64,000 nucleotides of DNA from Pedobacter sp. PF22-3 (GCF_026239555.1 NZ_JAPIVP010000001.1:558001-622000), one strand, 5' to 3'. Shown: positions 37,113 through 46,239, counted from the first letter of the stretch. Translations and numbers: made by a program. Notes: generated by a model from the sequence alone, not told the origin.

Positions 37113-37365
37113 GCAATTTTTAATTATAAGTTTAGCATGTCAATTGCAACTGAAGTGCCAGTATACAACAGCCTGGCTCAAATAGATTAAAAATAACCAT
37201 AAACCACTATATAGATCTACCTAAAAACAGGTATTTCCATTAATGTACAAACAAAACTGCTGTCCTTTTTTCTTACGGTGTTTTTGTCCTGGCTTAAATT
37301 TTACATTTTTTATTTAATTTTTGAATAGGTTTATCACACTGTTGCATTTATTAAACCAAAAAGCC

Positions 37366-37384
37366 TTATAATTGTTAATTATAA
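37366..37384. promoter_or_regulatory. AT-rich inverted repeat upstream of the acyl-CoA ligase
   Basis: TTATAATT and AATTATAA flank a 3-bp centre, 21 bp before the ATG. It could be an operator for a lipid-responsive regulator, but such AT palindromes also arise by chance. Confidence 0.3.
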
Positions 37385-37405
37385 TCAGCAGACCAAATTA
37401 CGAGC

Positions 37406-39319
37406 ATGCCATTAATAAATGATTTTTCAACTGTTCCTACCTTATTACGGAATGTTGTAAAAAATATTCATAAACCTCAGGAAACCTTTTTAATCCATAA
37501 ACAGGGTGCAGAATGGATTGAAATTTCTTTTGAAGATACTTTAAAAAGAGCTGACGCTGTTTCTGCATTTTTCCTGGAAAAAGGGATCAAAAAAGGCGAT
37601 CGCTTAGGTTTAATGATTGAGAATTCTCCGGAATATGTATATTATGACCAAGGTATTCAGCAAATTGGTGTAATTAACGTTTCTATTTATCCTACACTTT
37701 CTGAACAGGAAGTAGCCTATATTATTAACGACTCTGGCATAAAAGCTATTCTGGTTGGGAATAATTTTCTTTACCGTAAGGTTTTAAAAGTAGCTGCAAA
37801 CTGTAAAGCATTAAAATATATCATTCCTGCTTTCAAGGATTTCGAAAAGGTGACCATTCCGGCAGATGTAAATGTAGAGGTTATCGCATTTTCTGATATT
37901 TTAGCACTTAAACATCAGGTTACGGTTGCCGAAAAGGCTGAAATTGAGCAATGTAGAAGTTTGGTTTTACCTGAAGATGTTTCCTCATTAATTTATACCT
38001 CCGGTACTACCGGAACGCCAAAAGGTGTAATGCTTACCCACCATAATTTTGTAAAAAACGTAGAGGTTTGTTTGCAACAAATTCCGGTGATCGATCAAAC
38101 AGAAACTTTCCTTTCTTTCTTACCACTGTCGCATGTATTCGAGCGTACGGCAACTTACCATGTTTGCTGCGCCCAGGGCTGTAAAATTGCATTTGCACAA
38201 AGTTTAGAGTTATTGGCCAAAAACATGGGCGAAGTTCGTCCAACCGTGATGAGTTGCGTACCACGCCTTTTAGAACGCATACACGATAAGGCGATAAAAG
38301 GAGGAACTGCAGGCGGAGGCACAAAGGCAAAAATATTTACCTGGGCTTTAGAAACTGGTAACAAATACCGGGTTGCAAAAGAGGCAGGAAAAAATCCTGG
38401 CTTAATCTTATCAGCAAAAAAAGGAATTGCAGAGAAACTGGTATTCAGCAAGATTAAGGAAAAAACCGGTGGCCGTTTAAAATTTATGATTTCGGGCGGT
38501 GCTGCACTTCCTAAAAATGTTGGTGAGTTTTTTGGCGATCTCGGCATTAAAATTTTGGAAGGTTTTGGTTTAACCGAAACTTCACCGGTAATGTCGGTTA
38601 CAGAATACCACAGACAGGTATATGGCACCGTTGGACGTATTATTCCAGGTATTGAAGTAGGTATACAGGATGTGGAAAGTAAAGAAATCATCAGCATTCA
38701 AACCCACCATACCTTTAATGAAGATTTTGAATGTGCGGAGGGCGAAGTAATTGTACGTGGCCATTGCGTAATGAAGGGTTATTTTAATAAACCTGCCGAA
38801 ACTGCAGAAGCCATAGATAAGGATATGTGGTTCCACACGGGTGATATTGGCCGTTTTTATAAAGGTAATCTTCAGATCACGGATCGTTTAAAAAATATGA
38901 TCGTAAATGCCTATGGCAAAAATGTATACCCTACTCCGGTAGAAAACATTTATTTAAAAAGTCCGAAAATTGATCAACTCTTTCTGATTGGCGATAAAAG
39001 AGAATTTATTACGGCAATCATTATTCCAAACCGCGAAACTTTAGAAGAGACCTTTAAACTTAAACCTTCATTTTTTGAAGAGGCCGATCCTTTTATCAGC
39101 AATCCCGAAATTATCGATTGGATGGAGCAGGATATCAAAAAAATATCCAACGAACTGGCCAAATTTGAACGGATTAAAAACTTCAAGATTAAACGCAATC
39201 CTTTTGATATTGATGAAGGAGAAATTACACCAACCATGAAAGTTAAACGCCGTATTGTAGAGAAAAAATACGCAGAGGCGATTAATGAAATGTATGAGGA
39301 AGGTGTAGAAGCGGAGTAA
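37406..39319 (+). CDS. Long-chain fatty acid-CoA ligase (AMP-dependent synthetase)
   Basis: It activates fatty acids to acyl-CoA with ATP. The 637-residue protein has the P-loop LIYTSGTTGTPKG (195-207), the central GGAALPKNVGEFFGDLGIKILEGFGLTE divided over residues about 370-395, the TGDIGRF aspartate motif and the C-terminal catalytic region. It resembles FadD15-like long-chain ligases. An AraC regulator begins 12 bp later and may be cotranscribed. An AT-rich inverted repeat (37366-37384) lies just upstream. Confidence 0.93.
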   Translation: MPLINDFSTVPTLLRNVVKNIHKPQETFLIHKQGAEWIEISFEDTLKRADAVSAFFLEKGIKKGDRLGLMIENSPEYVYYDQGIQQIGVINVSIYPTLSEQEVAYIINDSGIKAILVGNNFLYRKVLKVAANCKALKYIIPAFKDFEKVTIPADVNVEVIAFSDILALKHQVTVAEKAEIEQCRSLVLPEDVSSLIYTSGTTGTPKGVMLTHHNFVKNVEVCLQQIPVIDQTETFLSFLPLSHVFERTATYHVCCAQGCKIAFAQSLELLAKNMGEVRPTVMSCVPRLLERIHDKAIKGGTAGGGTKAKIFTWALETGNKYRVAKEAGKNPGLILSAKKGIAEKLVFSKIKEKTGGRLKFMISGGAALPKNVGEFFGDLGIKILEGFGLTETSPVMSVTEYHRQVYGTVGRIIPGIEVGIQDVESKEIISIQTHHTFNEDFECAEGEVIVRGHCVMKGYFNKPAETAEAIDKDMWFHTGDIGRFYKGNLQITDRLKNMIVNAYGKNVYPTPVENIYLKSPKIDQLFLIGDKREFITAIIIPNRETLEETFKLKPSFFEEADPFISNPEIIDWMEQDIKKISNELAKFERIKNFKIKRNPFDIDEGEITPTMKVKRRIVEKKYAEAINEMYEEGVEAE

Positions 39320-39331
39320 TATGTAAACTTA

Positions 39332-40066
39332 ATGGCCTATTTTGAAATACAGCCACACCCGGTATTAAAGCACTATATCGATGCCTATTGGATATCAGAA
39401 ATTACTGAGAATGCGCTTCATAAAACCAAAATTCTACCCGATGGGTGTGTAGATATCATCTTCAATATTGAGGATGATTACCGAACCGAAATTGGTAGTG
39501 TGTTGATGAAAAGCGAAACTACTTATCTTATCGGCACGATGATGCATTTTAAAGAATATCAGACCATAGGTAAAGCAAAAATTCTGGGTATTCGATTTAA
39601 ACCGGCAGCGTTCTCCTATTTTTTTAAACTTTCTTCATTACACGAATTTACTAATCAAAGTATTGAACTTAAAAACATGGATTTGCCTTTAGTTTACGCT
39701 ATTGATGAAAATACTTCAGCCCATCTAGATCGTTTTTTTCTTCGTAAACTCTCTCCTCCCAAATATTCGATTCTGCCCATAATTAAGGATATCGAAGTAC
39801 AAAATGGTCAATTAAAAGTCAGTGAACTCGCAAAGAAATACTTTACAACGCCTAGGCAATTAGAAAGACATTTCAAAAGTTCAGTTGGTGTAAGTCCTAA
39901 AGATTTTATAAGTCTCGTTCGTTACCAGTTTGCCAACCAGATAATTAAAAATAATAATTCACTTAAGTGCTTAGCTGAAATTGCTTTCGAATCGGGATAC
40001 TATGATCATGCCCATCTCACAAAGGAAATAAAAAGATTTACTGGTTCAGCTCCTTCCCAATTATAG
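39332..40066 (+). CDS. AraC-family transcriptional regulator
   Basis: The 244-residue protein has an N-terminal ligand-type domain (ILPDGCVDIIFNIEDDY and ILGIRFKPAAFSYFF, the DUF6597-like pattern) and two C-terminal HTH motifs (VSELAKKYFTTPRQLERHFKSSV; LAEIAFESGYYDHAHLTKEIKRFTG). It lies 12 bp after the acyl-CoA ligase; a VOC protein gene with its own promoter follows. Its targets are unknown. Confidence 0.92.
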   Translation: MAYFEIQPHPVLKHYIDAYWISEITENALHKTKILPDGCVDIIFNIEDDYRTEIGSVLMKSETTYLIGTMMHFKEYQTIGKAKILGIRFKPAAFSYFFKLSSLHEFTNQSIELKNMDLPLVYAIDENTSAHLDRFFLRKLSPPKYSILPIIKDIEVQNGQLKVSELAKKYFTTPRQLERHFKSSVGVSPKDFISLVRYQFANQIIKNNNSLKCLAEIAFESGYYDHAHLTKEIKRFTGSAPSQL

Positions 40067-40107
40067 TTTTTGTCGCATTTTTACAAAGTCAATTCTGACG
40101 CACGTAG

Positions 40108-40115
40108 TATCTTTG
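40108..40115 (+). promoter_or_regulatory. -7 promoter box for the VOC gene (TATCTTTG)
   Basis: It is an exact TAnnTTTG match, 19 bp before the ATG at 40135, so the VOC gene can be transcribed apart from the AraC gene. Confidence 0.6.
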
Positions 40116-40134
40116 GAAAAAATTAAAACAACTT

Positions 40135-40533
40135 ATGGTAAAATTTAGCTACACAATACTCTACGTTAAAAATGTGACTGAATCGATAGAATTTTATGAA
40201 AAGGCGTTCGGCTTTAAAAGGAAATTTATAACCCCTGAAAACGATTATGCCGAGCTGCTCAGTGGCGATACCGTAATATCATTTGCCAATATGCGACTCG
40301 CAAATGCTAATTTATCCGGTGGTTTTAAGGAAAGCATAAAGGGAGAAAAGCCTTTTGGTATAGAGCTAGGCTTTACAACAGAAAATGTAGAAATGGTTTT
40401 TACACATGCAGTGGAACTGGGGGCAATTCCTCTTGAGAACATGAAAATAAAACCCTGGGGGCAGGCTGTAGCTTATATACAGGACATCAATGGATTTTTA
40501 ATTGAAATCTGCTCACCTATGCCTGATGCTTAG
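40135..40533 (+). CDS. VOC (glyoxalase/bleomycin-resistance) family protein
   Basis: The 132-residue protein has the two-module VOC fold: FSYTILYVKNVTESIEFYEKAFGF at the start and PWGQAVAYIQDINGFLIEICSP at the end, with a final metal-ligand Glu. The first metal position is not a clear His (SYTILYV), so metal binding and catalysis are uncertain. It probably responds to or acts on a small molecule; no substrate can be named. Confidence 0.85.
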   Translation: MVKFSYTILYVKNVTESIEFYEKAFGFKRKFITPENDYAELLSGDTVISFANMRLANANLSGGFKESIKGEKPFGIELGFTTENVEMVFTHAVELGAIPLENMKIKPWGQAVAYIQDINGFLIEICSPMPDA

Positions 40534-40932
40534 CAGTAATAATAAAATTATTTATGCTAAAAATATCCACCCCTGCCGACTAGCAAAAATAAGGAGGGGT
40601 GAACCACTACCCCTCCGTTATCAATCAACTAACTAACCAAATAACCTCATCAAAAATAAAGATCAAAATTTGTTATTCCAAATAAATGCAACAAAATTGC
40701 TTTTAAAAATTAAATGTGTTAAAAATCTGATATAAAGATATGTCTATTTTCTTAAAATACTAATATTTTTAGCAAAAAGAGACGGTAGGATTTAGCATAA
40801 ATCTTAATTGACAGATTAACAAGCGGTTACCAATAACTAGTTTTCTTTACAATTGCCTGCTTGATATAATCGGTGGTAGTTATTAAAGCATTATACATAT
40901 ATTTAATAGCTTTAAGAATCATTTATTTAATC
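40534..40932. other. Intergenic region with a possible weak terminator
   Basis: No gene is seen. GGAGGGGT (40593-40600) and ACCCCTCC (40609-40616) form a hairpin after the VOC gene but without a T run; an alternative pairing uses CACCCCT just upstream. The rest is AT-rich and unremarkable. Confidence 0.45.
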
Positions 40933-41259
40933 ATGAATCAGGCTTTATTTATCGAACAGGTTTGGGATTTAACCAGAGAAATACCCAAAGGTAAGGTAAC
41001 TTCATACGGTGCAATTGCAAAAGCCATTGGTACGCCTAATCTATCGAGAATGGTTGCCAAAGCTATTGGTGCTTGCGGGGCAGCACAGCCTCCTGTGCCT
41101 TATTATAGGGTAATCAGCAGCAATGGCTTACTCGCTGGCGATCCATCATCTACAGCTAAAAGACAAGAACTTCTCGAACGCGAAGGCGTTGAAATTAAAA
41201 ACCTGAAAGTTCAAAACCTTAAAAAGGTATTCTGGAATCCTTTAATTGATCTGGAATAA
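40933..41259 (+). CDS. MGMT-fold DNA-binding protein, alkyltransferase-like, without the active Cys
   Basis: The ATG at 40933 begins a 108-residue protein with the methylguanine-DNA methyltransferase DNA-binding fold: VWDLTREIPKGKVTSYGAIAKAIG, then an Arg-finger region NLSRMVAKAIGA. The usual PCHRV is PYYRV at residues 56-60, so the acceptor Cys is Tyr57 and the His is Tyr58. It cannot transfer alkyl groups and belongs with alkyltransferase-like (ATL) proteins, which flag O6-alkylguanine for nucleotide excision repair. The upstream in-frame extension is poor. Confidence 0.88.
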   Translation: MNQALFIEQVWDLTREIPKGKVTSYGAIAKAIGTPNLSRMVAKAIGACGAAQPPVPYYRVISSNGLLAGDPSSTAKRQELLEREGVEIKNLKVQNLKKVFWNPLIDLE

Positions 41260-41365
41260 ATACTGATGGTAAAGTTTCTGACTATCCATATTTTTTCATT
41301 ACGCTTAACATTTTCAAATACGGTGTTATATCTAATAAAGCATTTATTAATTACAATCCCTTTCT

Positions 41366-41373
41366 TATCTTTG
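41366..41373 (+). promoter_or_regulatory. -7 promoter box upstream of lysS (distal, TATCTTTG)
   Basis: It is an exact TAnnTTTG match about 95 bp before the lysS ATG. Confidence 0.5.
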
Positions 41374-41445
41374 CCTCAAGGTGTCTTTTCAAAAAATGAC
41401 GTTTGAAATGATATCCATTACAATAATAAACACATTGCAAATTCT

Positions 41446-41453
41446 TACTTTTG
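41446..41453 (+). promoter_or_regulatory. -7 promoter box upstream of lysS (proximal, TACTTTTG)
   Basis: It is an exact TAnnTTTG match 15 bp before the ATG at 41469. With the distal box, it suggests two transcription starts. Confidence 0.5.
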
Positions 41454-41468
41454 CAAAAAATACCCGAA

Positions 41469-43178
41469 ATGAGTATAGGATTATCAGAACAAGAGCAATT
41501 ACGACGTGAGTCGCTAAAACAATTACGAGCATTAGGCATTGAGCCATATCCTGCAGAAGCTTATGAAGTGAATGCTTACGCAGCAGATATATTAGCCAAT
41601 TATGAAGTAGATAAAACCGCATACAAGACCGTAGTATTGGCAGGTAGAATTATGAGCCGGAATATTATGGGTGCTGCTTCTTTTACGGAGTTACAGGATT
41701 CTACAGGCAGAATTCAGATCTACCTAAAGCGTGATGAACTTTGTCCTGGGGAAGATAAAACACTATACAATACCGTATTTAAAAAACTTTTAGATATCGG
41801 CGATTTCATTGGGGTTAAAGGATATGTATTTACTACACAAACAGGTGAAATTTCTATACATGTAACTGAATTTAAGGTACTTTCTAAGTCATTACGCCCA
41901 CTACCAATCGTTAAACGTGATGATGAAGGGAATGTTTATGATGGCTTTACCAATCCGGAACTGCGTTACCGCATGCGTTATGTAGATTTAACGGTAAATC
42001 CTGATTACAAACAGATCTTTATTAAACGCAGCAAGGTGATCAACACCATGCGCAGTTATTTCGACAACCAGGGTTGGATGGAAGTGGAAACCCCTATCCT
42101 ACAGCCTATCCATGGCGGTGCAGCGGCACGCCCGTTTGCTACACACCACAATACTTTAGATATGCCGCTTTATTTGCGCATTGCAAATGAGCTTTATCTA
42201 AAAAGATTAATCGTTGCCGGTTTTGACGGCGTATATGAGTTTGGTAAAATGTTCCGCAATGAAGGAATGGACCGTACGCATAACCCCGAATTTACTTCAA
42301 TGGAAATTTATGTTGCCTATAAGGATTATATCTGGATGATGGCAATGGTTGAGGAATGTTTAGAAAAAGTAGCTATTGCAACAACAGGTTCTGCTGTAGT
42401 AAAAGTTGGTGCGAACGAAATTAATTTCGAAGGACCGTATGAAAAACTAACCATGTACGAGTCTATAGAAAAGTATACCGACATTGATGTTTCAGATATG
42501 ACAGAAGAAGAAATTGCTGTCAAATGCAATGAAATGGGCATCGAAATCGACTCGACCATGGGCCGCGGTAAATTGATTGATGAGATTTTTGGTGCTAAAG
42601 TAGAAGCAAACTTAATCCAGCCTACCTACATTACCGATTACCCTATCGAAATGACACCACTAGCTAAAAAACACCGTACTGCGGAAGGTTTGGTAGAGCG
42701 TTTTGAGCTGTTTGTGAATGGCAAGGAAATTGCCAATGCTTATTCAGAATTGAACGATCCGATTGACCAGAAAGAACGTTTGGAAGATCAGTTAAAATTA
42801 GCTGCACGTGGTGATGATGAAGCTATGGCGATGGATGATGATTTTGTACGTGCTTTAGAGTATGGTATGCCGCCAACGTCAGGTTTAGGTATTGGTATCG
42901 ATCGTTTGGTCATGTTAATGACTAACCAAAGTACTATCCAGGAAGTTTTGTTCTTCCCTCAGATGCGTCCGGAAAAAAAGAAAATTGAAATGACTCCGGA
43001 AGAAACTGAATTATATGCTTTAGTTACTGAAGGCGAACAGTACCTGTTAGCGGATGTAAAAGCAAAGCTGACCGATTGGAGCAATAAAAAATGGGATACT
43101 ACTTTGAAAGCCCTAACTGGCAAAGGCATTTTGAAAGTTGCCAAAACAGATGATGGCTTATTCCTATCACAGAAATAG
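41469..43178 (+). CDS. lysS: Lysyl-tRNA synthetase (class II)
   Basis: It charges tRNA-Lys. I start at the ATG at 41469; the frame begins with a TTG at 41451 that overlaps a promoter box. The 569-residue protein has an OB-fold anticodon domain (about 50-160), class II motifs 2 and 3 (FRNEGMDRTHNPEFTSMEIY; GLGIGIDRLVMLMT) and a C-terminal extension of about 70 residues beyond the usual end (MTPEETELYALVTEG...LFLSQK), which resembles the extra domain in other Bacteroidota LysS. A strong terminator follows. Confidence 0.97.
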   Translation: MSIGLSEQEQLRRESLKQLRALGIEPYPAEAYEVNAYAADILANYEVDKTAYKTVVLAGRIMSRNIMGAASFTELQDSTGRIQIYLKRDELCPGEDKTLYNTVFKKLLDIGDFIGVKGYVFTTQTGEISIHVTEFKVLSKSLRPLPIVKRDDEGNVYDGFTNPELRYRMRYVDLTVNPDYKQIFIKRSKVINTMRSYFDNQGWMEVETPILQPIHGGAAARPFATHHNTLDMPLYLRIANELYLKRLIVAGFDGVYEFGKMFRNEGMDRTHNPEFTSMEIYVAYKDYIWMMAMVEECLEKVAIATTGSAVVKVGANEINFEGPYEKLTMYESIEKYTDIDVSDMTEEEIAVKCNEMGIEIDSTMGRGKLIDEIFGAKVEANLIQPTYITDYPIEMTPLAKKHRTAEGLVERFELFVNGKEIANAYSELNDPIDQKERLEDQLKLAARGDDEAMAMDDDFVRALEYGMPPTSGLGIGIDRLVMLMTNQSTIQEVLFFPQMRPEKKKIEMTPEETELYALVTEGEQYLLADVKAKLTDWSNKKWDTTLKALTGKGILKVAKTDDGLFLSQK

Positions 43179-43241
43179 TTAATTTGTTAACCTACAAGGC
43201 AGAATATTTGCCAATTTTTAACAAAAACATAACATAAACTT

Positions 43242-43277
43242 AAAAGGCTTGCTAACAATTGTTTAGCAAGCCTTTTC
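43242..43277 (+). terminator. Terminator of lysS
   Basis: AAAAGGCTTGCTAA pairs perfectly with TTAGCAAGCCTTTT around a 7-nt loop, 64 bp after the stop. Confidence 0.88.
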
Positions 43278-43315
43278 TATATTTACAGCAATCGATAATT
43301 AAAATCAGTTGCCAT

Positions 43316-43528
43316 ATGAATACGTCAAGTTTAGAAATCAACGAAAGAGAGTACTGCATTAAATTAAGCAAAGATGCTTTCGATTTAACATTGGTTCGCC
43401 AATTAATAAAAAGAATCCAGGCCGAAGCTTTGTTCTTCTCAAGAGTACAGGTTGAAGAAGATGATATCTTAAGCAAAAGAGCACAAAGAGAAGATTTTGA
43501 AGGTTTTGATTATTTAGGAGATAAATAA
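43316..43528 (+). CDS. Hypothetical 70-residue protein
   Basis: I start at the ATG at 43316 (MNTSSLEINEREYCIKLSKDAFDL), because the longer frame begins in the lysS terminator. It is charged and helical (LVRQLIKRIQAEALFFSRVQVEEDD), with no membrane segment. It looks like the antitoxin-sized conserved proteins of Bacteroidota, but there is no toxin gene next to it. The function is unknown. Confidence 0.65.
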   Translation: MNTSSLEINEREYCIKLSKDAFDLTLVRQLIKRIQAEALFFSRVQVEEDDILSKRAQREDFEGFDYLGDK

Positions 43529-43530
43529 TC

Positions 43531-43607
43531 AGTTTGCAGTTGGTAATTCTCAGTTGACAGTTAATTGCAACAATTAACGAGTTAACCGATTCCAACAGTT
43601 AACCTCA
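43531..43607. repeat. Heptad-repeat spacer abutting a stop codon
   Basis: Eleven units: agtttgc, agttggt, aattctc, agttgac, agttaat, tgcaaca, attaacg, agttaac, cgattcc, aacagtt, aacctca. The tract starts 2 bp after one stop codon and ends at the base before the convergent stop codon. Confidence 0.75.
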
Positions 43608-44162
43608 CTAATCAATATCCAAAGTTCCTTCTACTGAATCATCCATTGTTTTCCCGGTAATTACGGATGCGGCCATTTTCAAAAATGCAACGGCTGTTCC
43701 GTGTTTGGTATCCCAGTAATAACCTTCTGATGGGATTACTTTGATCAGTGTAATATTTGGGTCGTCTTTCCCTCCCTGAAACCAGGTTTTAATAAACGGG
43801 CTCCAAAGCTCGTCAATTTTGGCCTGATCTCTGCTGATTTCTGAAATACCATAAATATTTACAAAACCTGAATGGGCACCGGCCTGAAATAGTAAATGTG
43901 TAAAAGGATCGGCTGAAATTTCATCATTTTTATGACTGTCTTTCATGCTCATAAACCAGATGTTACCTTCATCATCAACCTGCTGAATAGCCATTGGCCT
44001 TACCGATAAAGGTACTCCTGTTTTAATATTGGTACAGAAAAAACAACTTTCGGCCTTCTCGGCTAAAGTTCTCAATTTTTCGATAGCCTCTTTACCGCCT
44101 AAATCCTGGATGTTATTTTCTTCCTGAGTATTGTTTGTACTCCCCTCTTGTGATGTTGCCAT
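43608..44162 (-). CDS. Pyridoxamine 5'-phosphate oxidase-like (general stress) flavoprotein
   Basis: This 184-residue split-barrel protein contains KAESCFFCTNIKTGVPLSVRPM and WFMSMKDSHKNDEISADPFTHLLFQ, the pattern of the pyridoxamine-oxidase-like general stress protein 26 group. These bind FMN or FAD with unclear physiological substrates. The Gln/Asn/Glu-rich N terminus (ATSQEGSTNNTQEENN) looks disordered. The gene is alone and convergent with its neighbour. Confidence 0.85.
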   Translation of the reverse strand: MATSQEGSTNNTQEENNIQDLGGKEAIEKLRTLAEKAESCFFCTNIKTGVPLSVRPMAIQQVDDEGNIWFMSMKDSHKNDEISADPFTHLLFQAGAHSGFVNIYGISEISRDQAKIDELWSPFIKTWFQGGKDDPNITLIKVIPSEGYYWDTKHGTAVAFLKMAASVITGKTMDDSVEGTLDID

Positions 44163-44317
44163 AGTTTTGAATTTTATATAAACTACAATGAAAAATAGAA
44201 TTTGGTTTTGTTTTTTTGCGGAAAGCGTTAGGCGGAAGGCTTTGCGCGGAGCGCATAGAGATAAATTATAAAGTTTGATTTATTGGATAAAAATTATGGC
44301 GTTTTGATCAAAGGAAA

Positions 44318-44325
44318 TATCTTTA
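44318..44325 (+). promoter_or_regulatory. Near-consensus -7 box (TATCTTTA)
   Basis: It has one mismatch to TAnnTTTG and ends 4 nt before the ATG at 44330, the same spacing as in the exact cases. Confidence 0.45.
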
Positions 44326-44329
44326 ATCA

Positions 44330-44830
44330 ATGAATATCAAAAAACCGAAAGCTTTTAAGGCTGAGATTAAAATTATAGGCATCAACCCTTTTGTATTTGT
44401 ACCAGAAGAAGTATTAAATTCTATTTTTCATCAATCTGGAAAAGACAAGGGACAAATCCCTATCAACATAAAAATAGATGGGCATGATTTTAGGCAAACC
44501 CTGGTTAGGTACGCGGGCGACTGGCGTTTATATCTGAACATGCCCATGCGTAGGGCTGCCCATAAAGATGTTGGAGATTTCGCGACTTTCGAAATGGAAT
44601 TTAATCCTGAAAAACAGATTATCGACATGCATCCCAAATTGACCGAGGCTTTAGCTAAACATCCACGGGCGCAGGAAATATTTGATGGCCTTTCGCCTTA
44701 TTTACAGAAAGAAATTGTCCGCTATATCGCAAATCTTAAAACAGAAGCATCAATAGATAAAAATGTAAAACGGGCAATCGGTTTTTTGTTGGGAGAAGAA
44801 AGATTTATTGGAAGAGCACCGTTAGTATGA
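44330..44830 (+). CDS. DUF1905/YdeI-OmpD-associated family protein
   Basis: The 166-residue protein has an N-terminal DUF1905 beta domain (FKAEIKIIGINPFVFVPEEVLNSIFHQSG...GDWRLYLNMPMRRA) and a C-terminal helical bacteriocin-protection YdeI-like segment (LSPYLQKEIVRYIANLKTEASIDKNVKRAIGFLLG). The family has no secure function. No operon partner is seen; an 869-bp gene-free region follows. Confidence 0.87.
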   Translation: MNIKKPKAFKAEIKIIGINPFVFVPEEVLNSIFHQSGKDKGQIPINIKIDGHDFRQTLVRYAGDWRLYLNMPMRRAAHKDVGDFATFEMEFNPEKQIIDMHPKLTEALAKHPRAQEIFDGLSPYLQKEIVRYIANLKTEASIDKNVKRAIGFLLGEERFIGRAPLV

Positions 44831-45647
44831 TAATCATATAGGACAAAGCAAAGCCTAATTGAGAGATTTTTCAATGATATTAATAAAACGCAATTAAAGA
44901 TTCAGCAATGTCGTAGTTATCTGATGTAGCTAAAGCTTTCGCTTTTTTGTTACCGCTTATTATGCAAAGCTACCCATTAACCAAATTGATCCATTTTTTT
45001 TGAGCGCAGGGCCAATACAAAACACTAAGTTTCTTCCCGTTTTCCGCTTATACGCTTCGCTGCCTCGTACCTCGTTGCTGCAGGGTATCGCTGCAACCGG
45101 GGCTATTTGCTAAAACAGTATTTGATTTGTAGGATTGTAGGGTGCACAAACCTATGTTCCTAAACCCGATTAAGCGGAATAGCCCGGAGCGCAGCGAGGA
45201 CTATAAGCGAAAGCGGGACTAAAAACAGCCAAGAACCATTGAACGCTCATTTCCTAATCAAAAATACTATAATCAAAAAGATAGCGCCACAGTTGTCAGT
45301 CTGAGCGTAGTCGAAGACTTCTTGAGCTTTGATAAATTGCTCATAAACACCCTTCAACTACGTTAAGGGTATTTTTTTTACGATTTATTCCTTAACTTAA
45401 TAACATTAGGACATCGGTGCAACCAGAGCTATTTGGCTACGGCATTATTTCGCTTGTTGGGTTTATGGTGTAGAAACCATTGTTTGTAAACCCGATTAAG
45501 CGGAATAGCCCGGAGCGCAGCGAGGACTATAAGCGAAAGCGGGACTAAAAACCGCCAAGAACCACTGAACGCTCATTTCCTAATCAAAATACTATCATCA
45601 TAGAGGTGCAAAGCCATTGCAAAACACTAATCTTGTGAAGATTTGAT
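44831..45647. repeat. Repeat-filled intergenic region with a 326-bp-offset duplication
   Basis: No gene is seen. Two direct copies, about 45093-45273 and 45419-45598, share GCAACC...CTATTTG and, from 45163/45489, the nearly identical AACCCGATTAAGCGG, AATAGCCCGGAGCGCAGCG, AGGACTATAAGCGAAAGCGG, GACTAAAAAC and GAACGCTCATTTCC blocks. Between them is a GTCAGTCTGAGCG-type fragment and a terminator-like hairpin. Confidence 0.85.
45348..45379 (+). terminator. Terminator-like hairpin inside the repeat region
   Basis: ACCCTTcAAC pairs with GTTaAAGGGT-type arm (ACCCTT/AAGGGT, AAC/GTT) around a 3-nt loop and is followed by eight T. It may end transcripts from the YdeI-like gene or an unannotated RNA. 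Confidence 0.55.
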
Positions 45648-45680
45648 CAAAAAAAAGCCACTTCATTTCTGAAATGGCTC
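45647..45680 (-). terminator. Terminator of the 45.7-kb membrane-protein gene
   Basis: The minus-strand stem AGCCAtTTCA pairs with TGAAgTGGCT and ends in eight T, 20 bp beyond the stop. Confidence 0.8.
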
Positions 45681-45699
45681 TGTATACGATACATTAATA

Positions 45700-46239
45700 C
45701 TATCTGTAACGAACTTGCTGTTGTTTGTCCATCATGCCCATCTGATCTTTCATTTGTTTAATCTGATCAGCCAGCAATTTATTTTTATCTGCTTTTTTAG
45801 CTTCAGCAAGGTACATGGTTGCCTCACGTTTGTTGCGTTTAGCCATTGCAATACCAGCTAAACTTAATTTTGCTAAAGCAATATTATGATCCATCTGCAT
45901 ACCTAATGCAAGCGATTTTTTAAAATATTTCTCACTTTGCATTGGCGCTGTTCTACTTTCAATTAAACCGATCAATAAGTTATAATAACCGTGTTGAACT
46001 TTAATCAACTGCGTTTCATAATTGGTAATACGATCTAAAAACATTTTTGCTTTGGGCATGTTATCTTTTCTAAGAAACCATTGTGCTAAAAGCATGTTCT
46101 CATTAAAGAAATAAGTTACCAGTACAATTATCCCCAATAAAATGGCAATAATACCCCAAGGCCAGAAACCGAAAATAAATAAAGCTACTGCGCCACCTAG
46201 TAAAGCAAACCCCGCAATTAATCTGATGATATTTGGCAT
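45700..46239 (-). CDS. Hypothetical membrane protein with TPR-like helical domain
   Basis: The 179-residue protein has two close transmembrane helices (about 5-21 and 24-44; FALLGGAVALFIFGFWPW and GIIAILLGIIVLVTYFF) and then a helical region of TPR-like pairs (MLLAQWFLRKDNMPKAKMFLDRI; EKYFKKSLALGMQMDHNIALAKLSLAGIAMAK) ending in a Gln/Met-rich tail. It is likely an inner-membrane protein with a cytoplasmic helical domain. The function is unknown. Confidence 0.75.
   Translation of the reverse strand: MPNIIRLIAGFALLGGAVALFIFGFWPWGIIAILLGIIVLVTYFFNENMLLAQWFLRKDNMPKAKMFLDRITNYETQLIKVQHGYYNLLIGLIESRTAPMQSEKYFKKSLALGMQMDHNIALAKLSLAGIAMAKRNKREATMYLAEAKKADKNKLLADQIKQMKDQMGMMDKQQQVRYR

Noticed and set aside
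38155..38697. 180-residue minus-strand frame inside the acyl-CoA ligase
   Set aside because: Shadow of a clear, fully motif-supported gene on the opposite strand.
41374..41468. Possible lysine leader peptide or T-box before lysS
   Set aside because: The short frame there has no lysine-codon cluster and no terminator/antiterminator pair follows.
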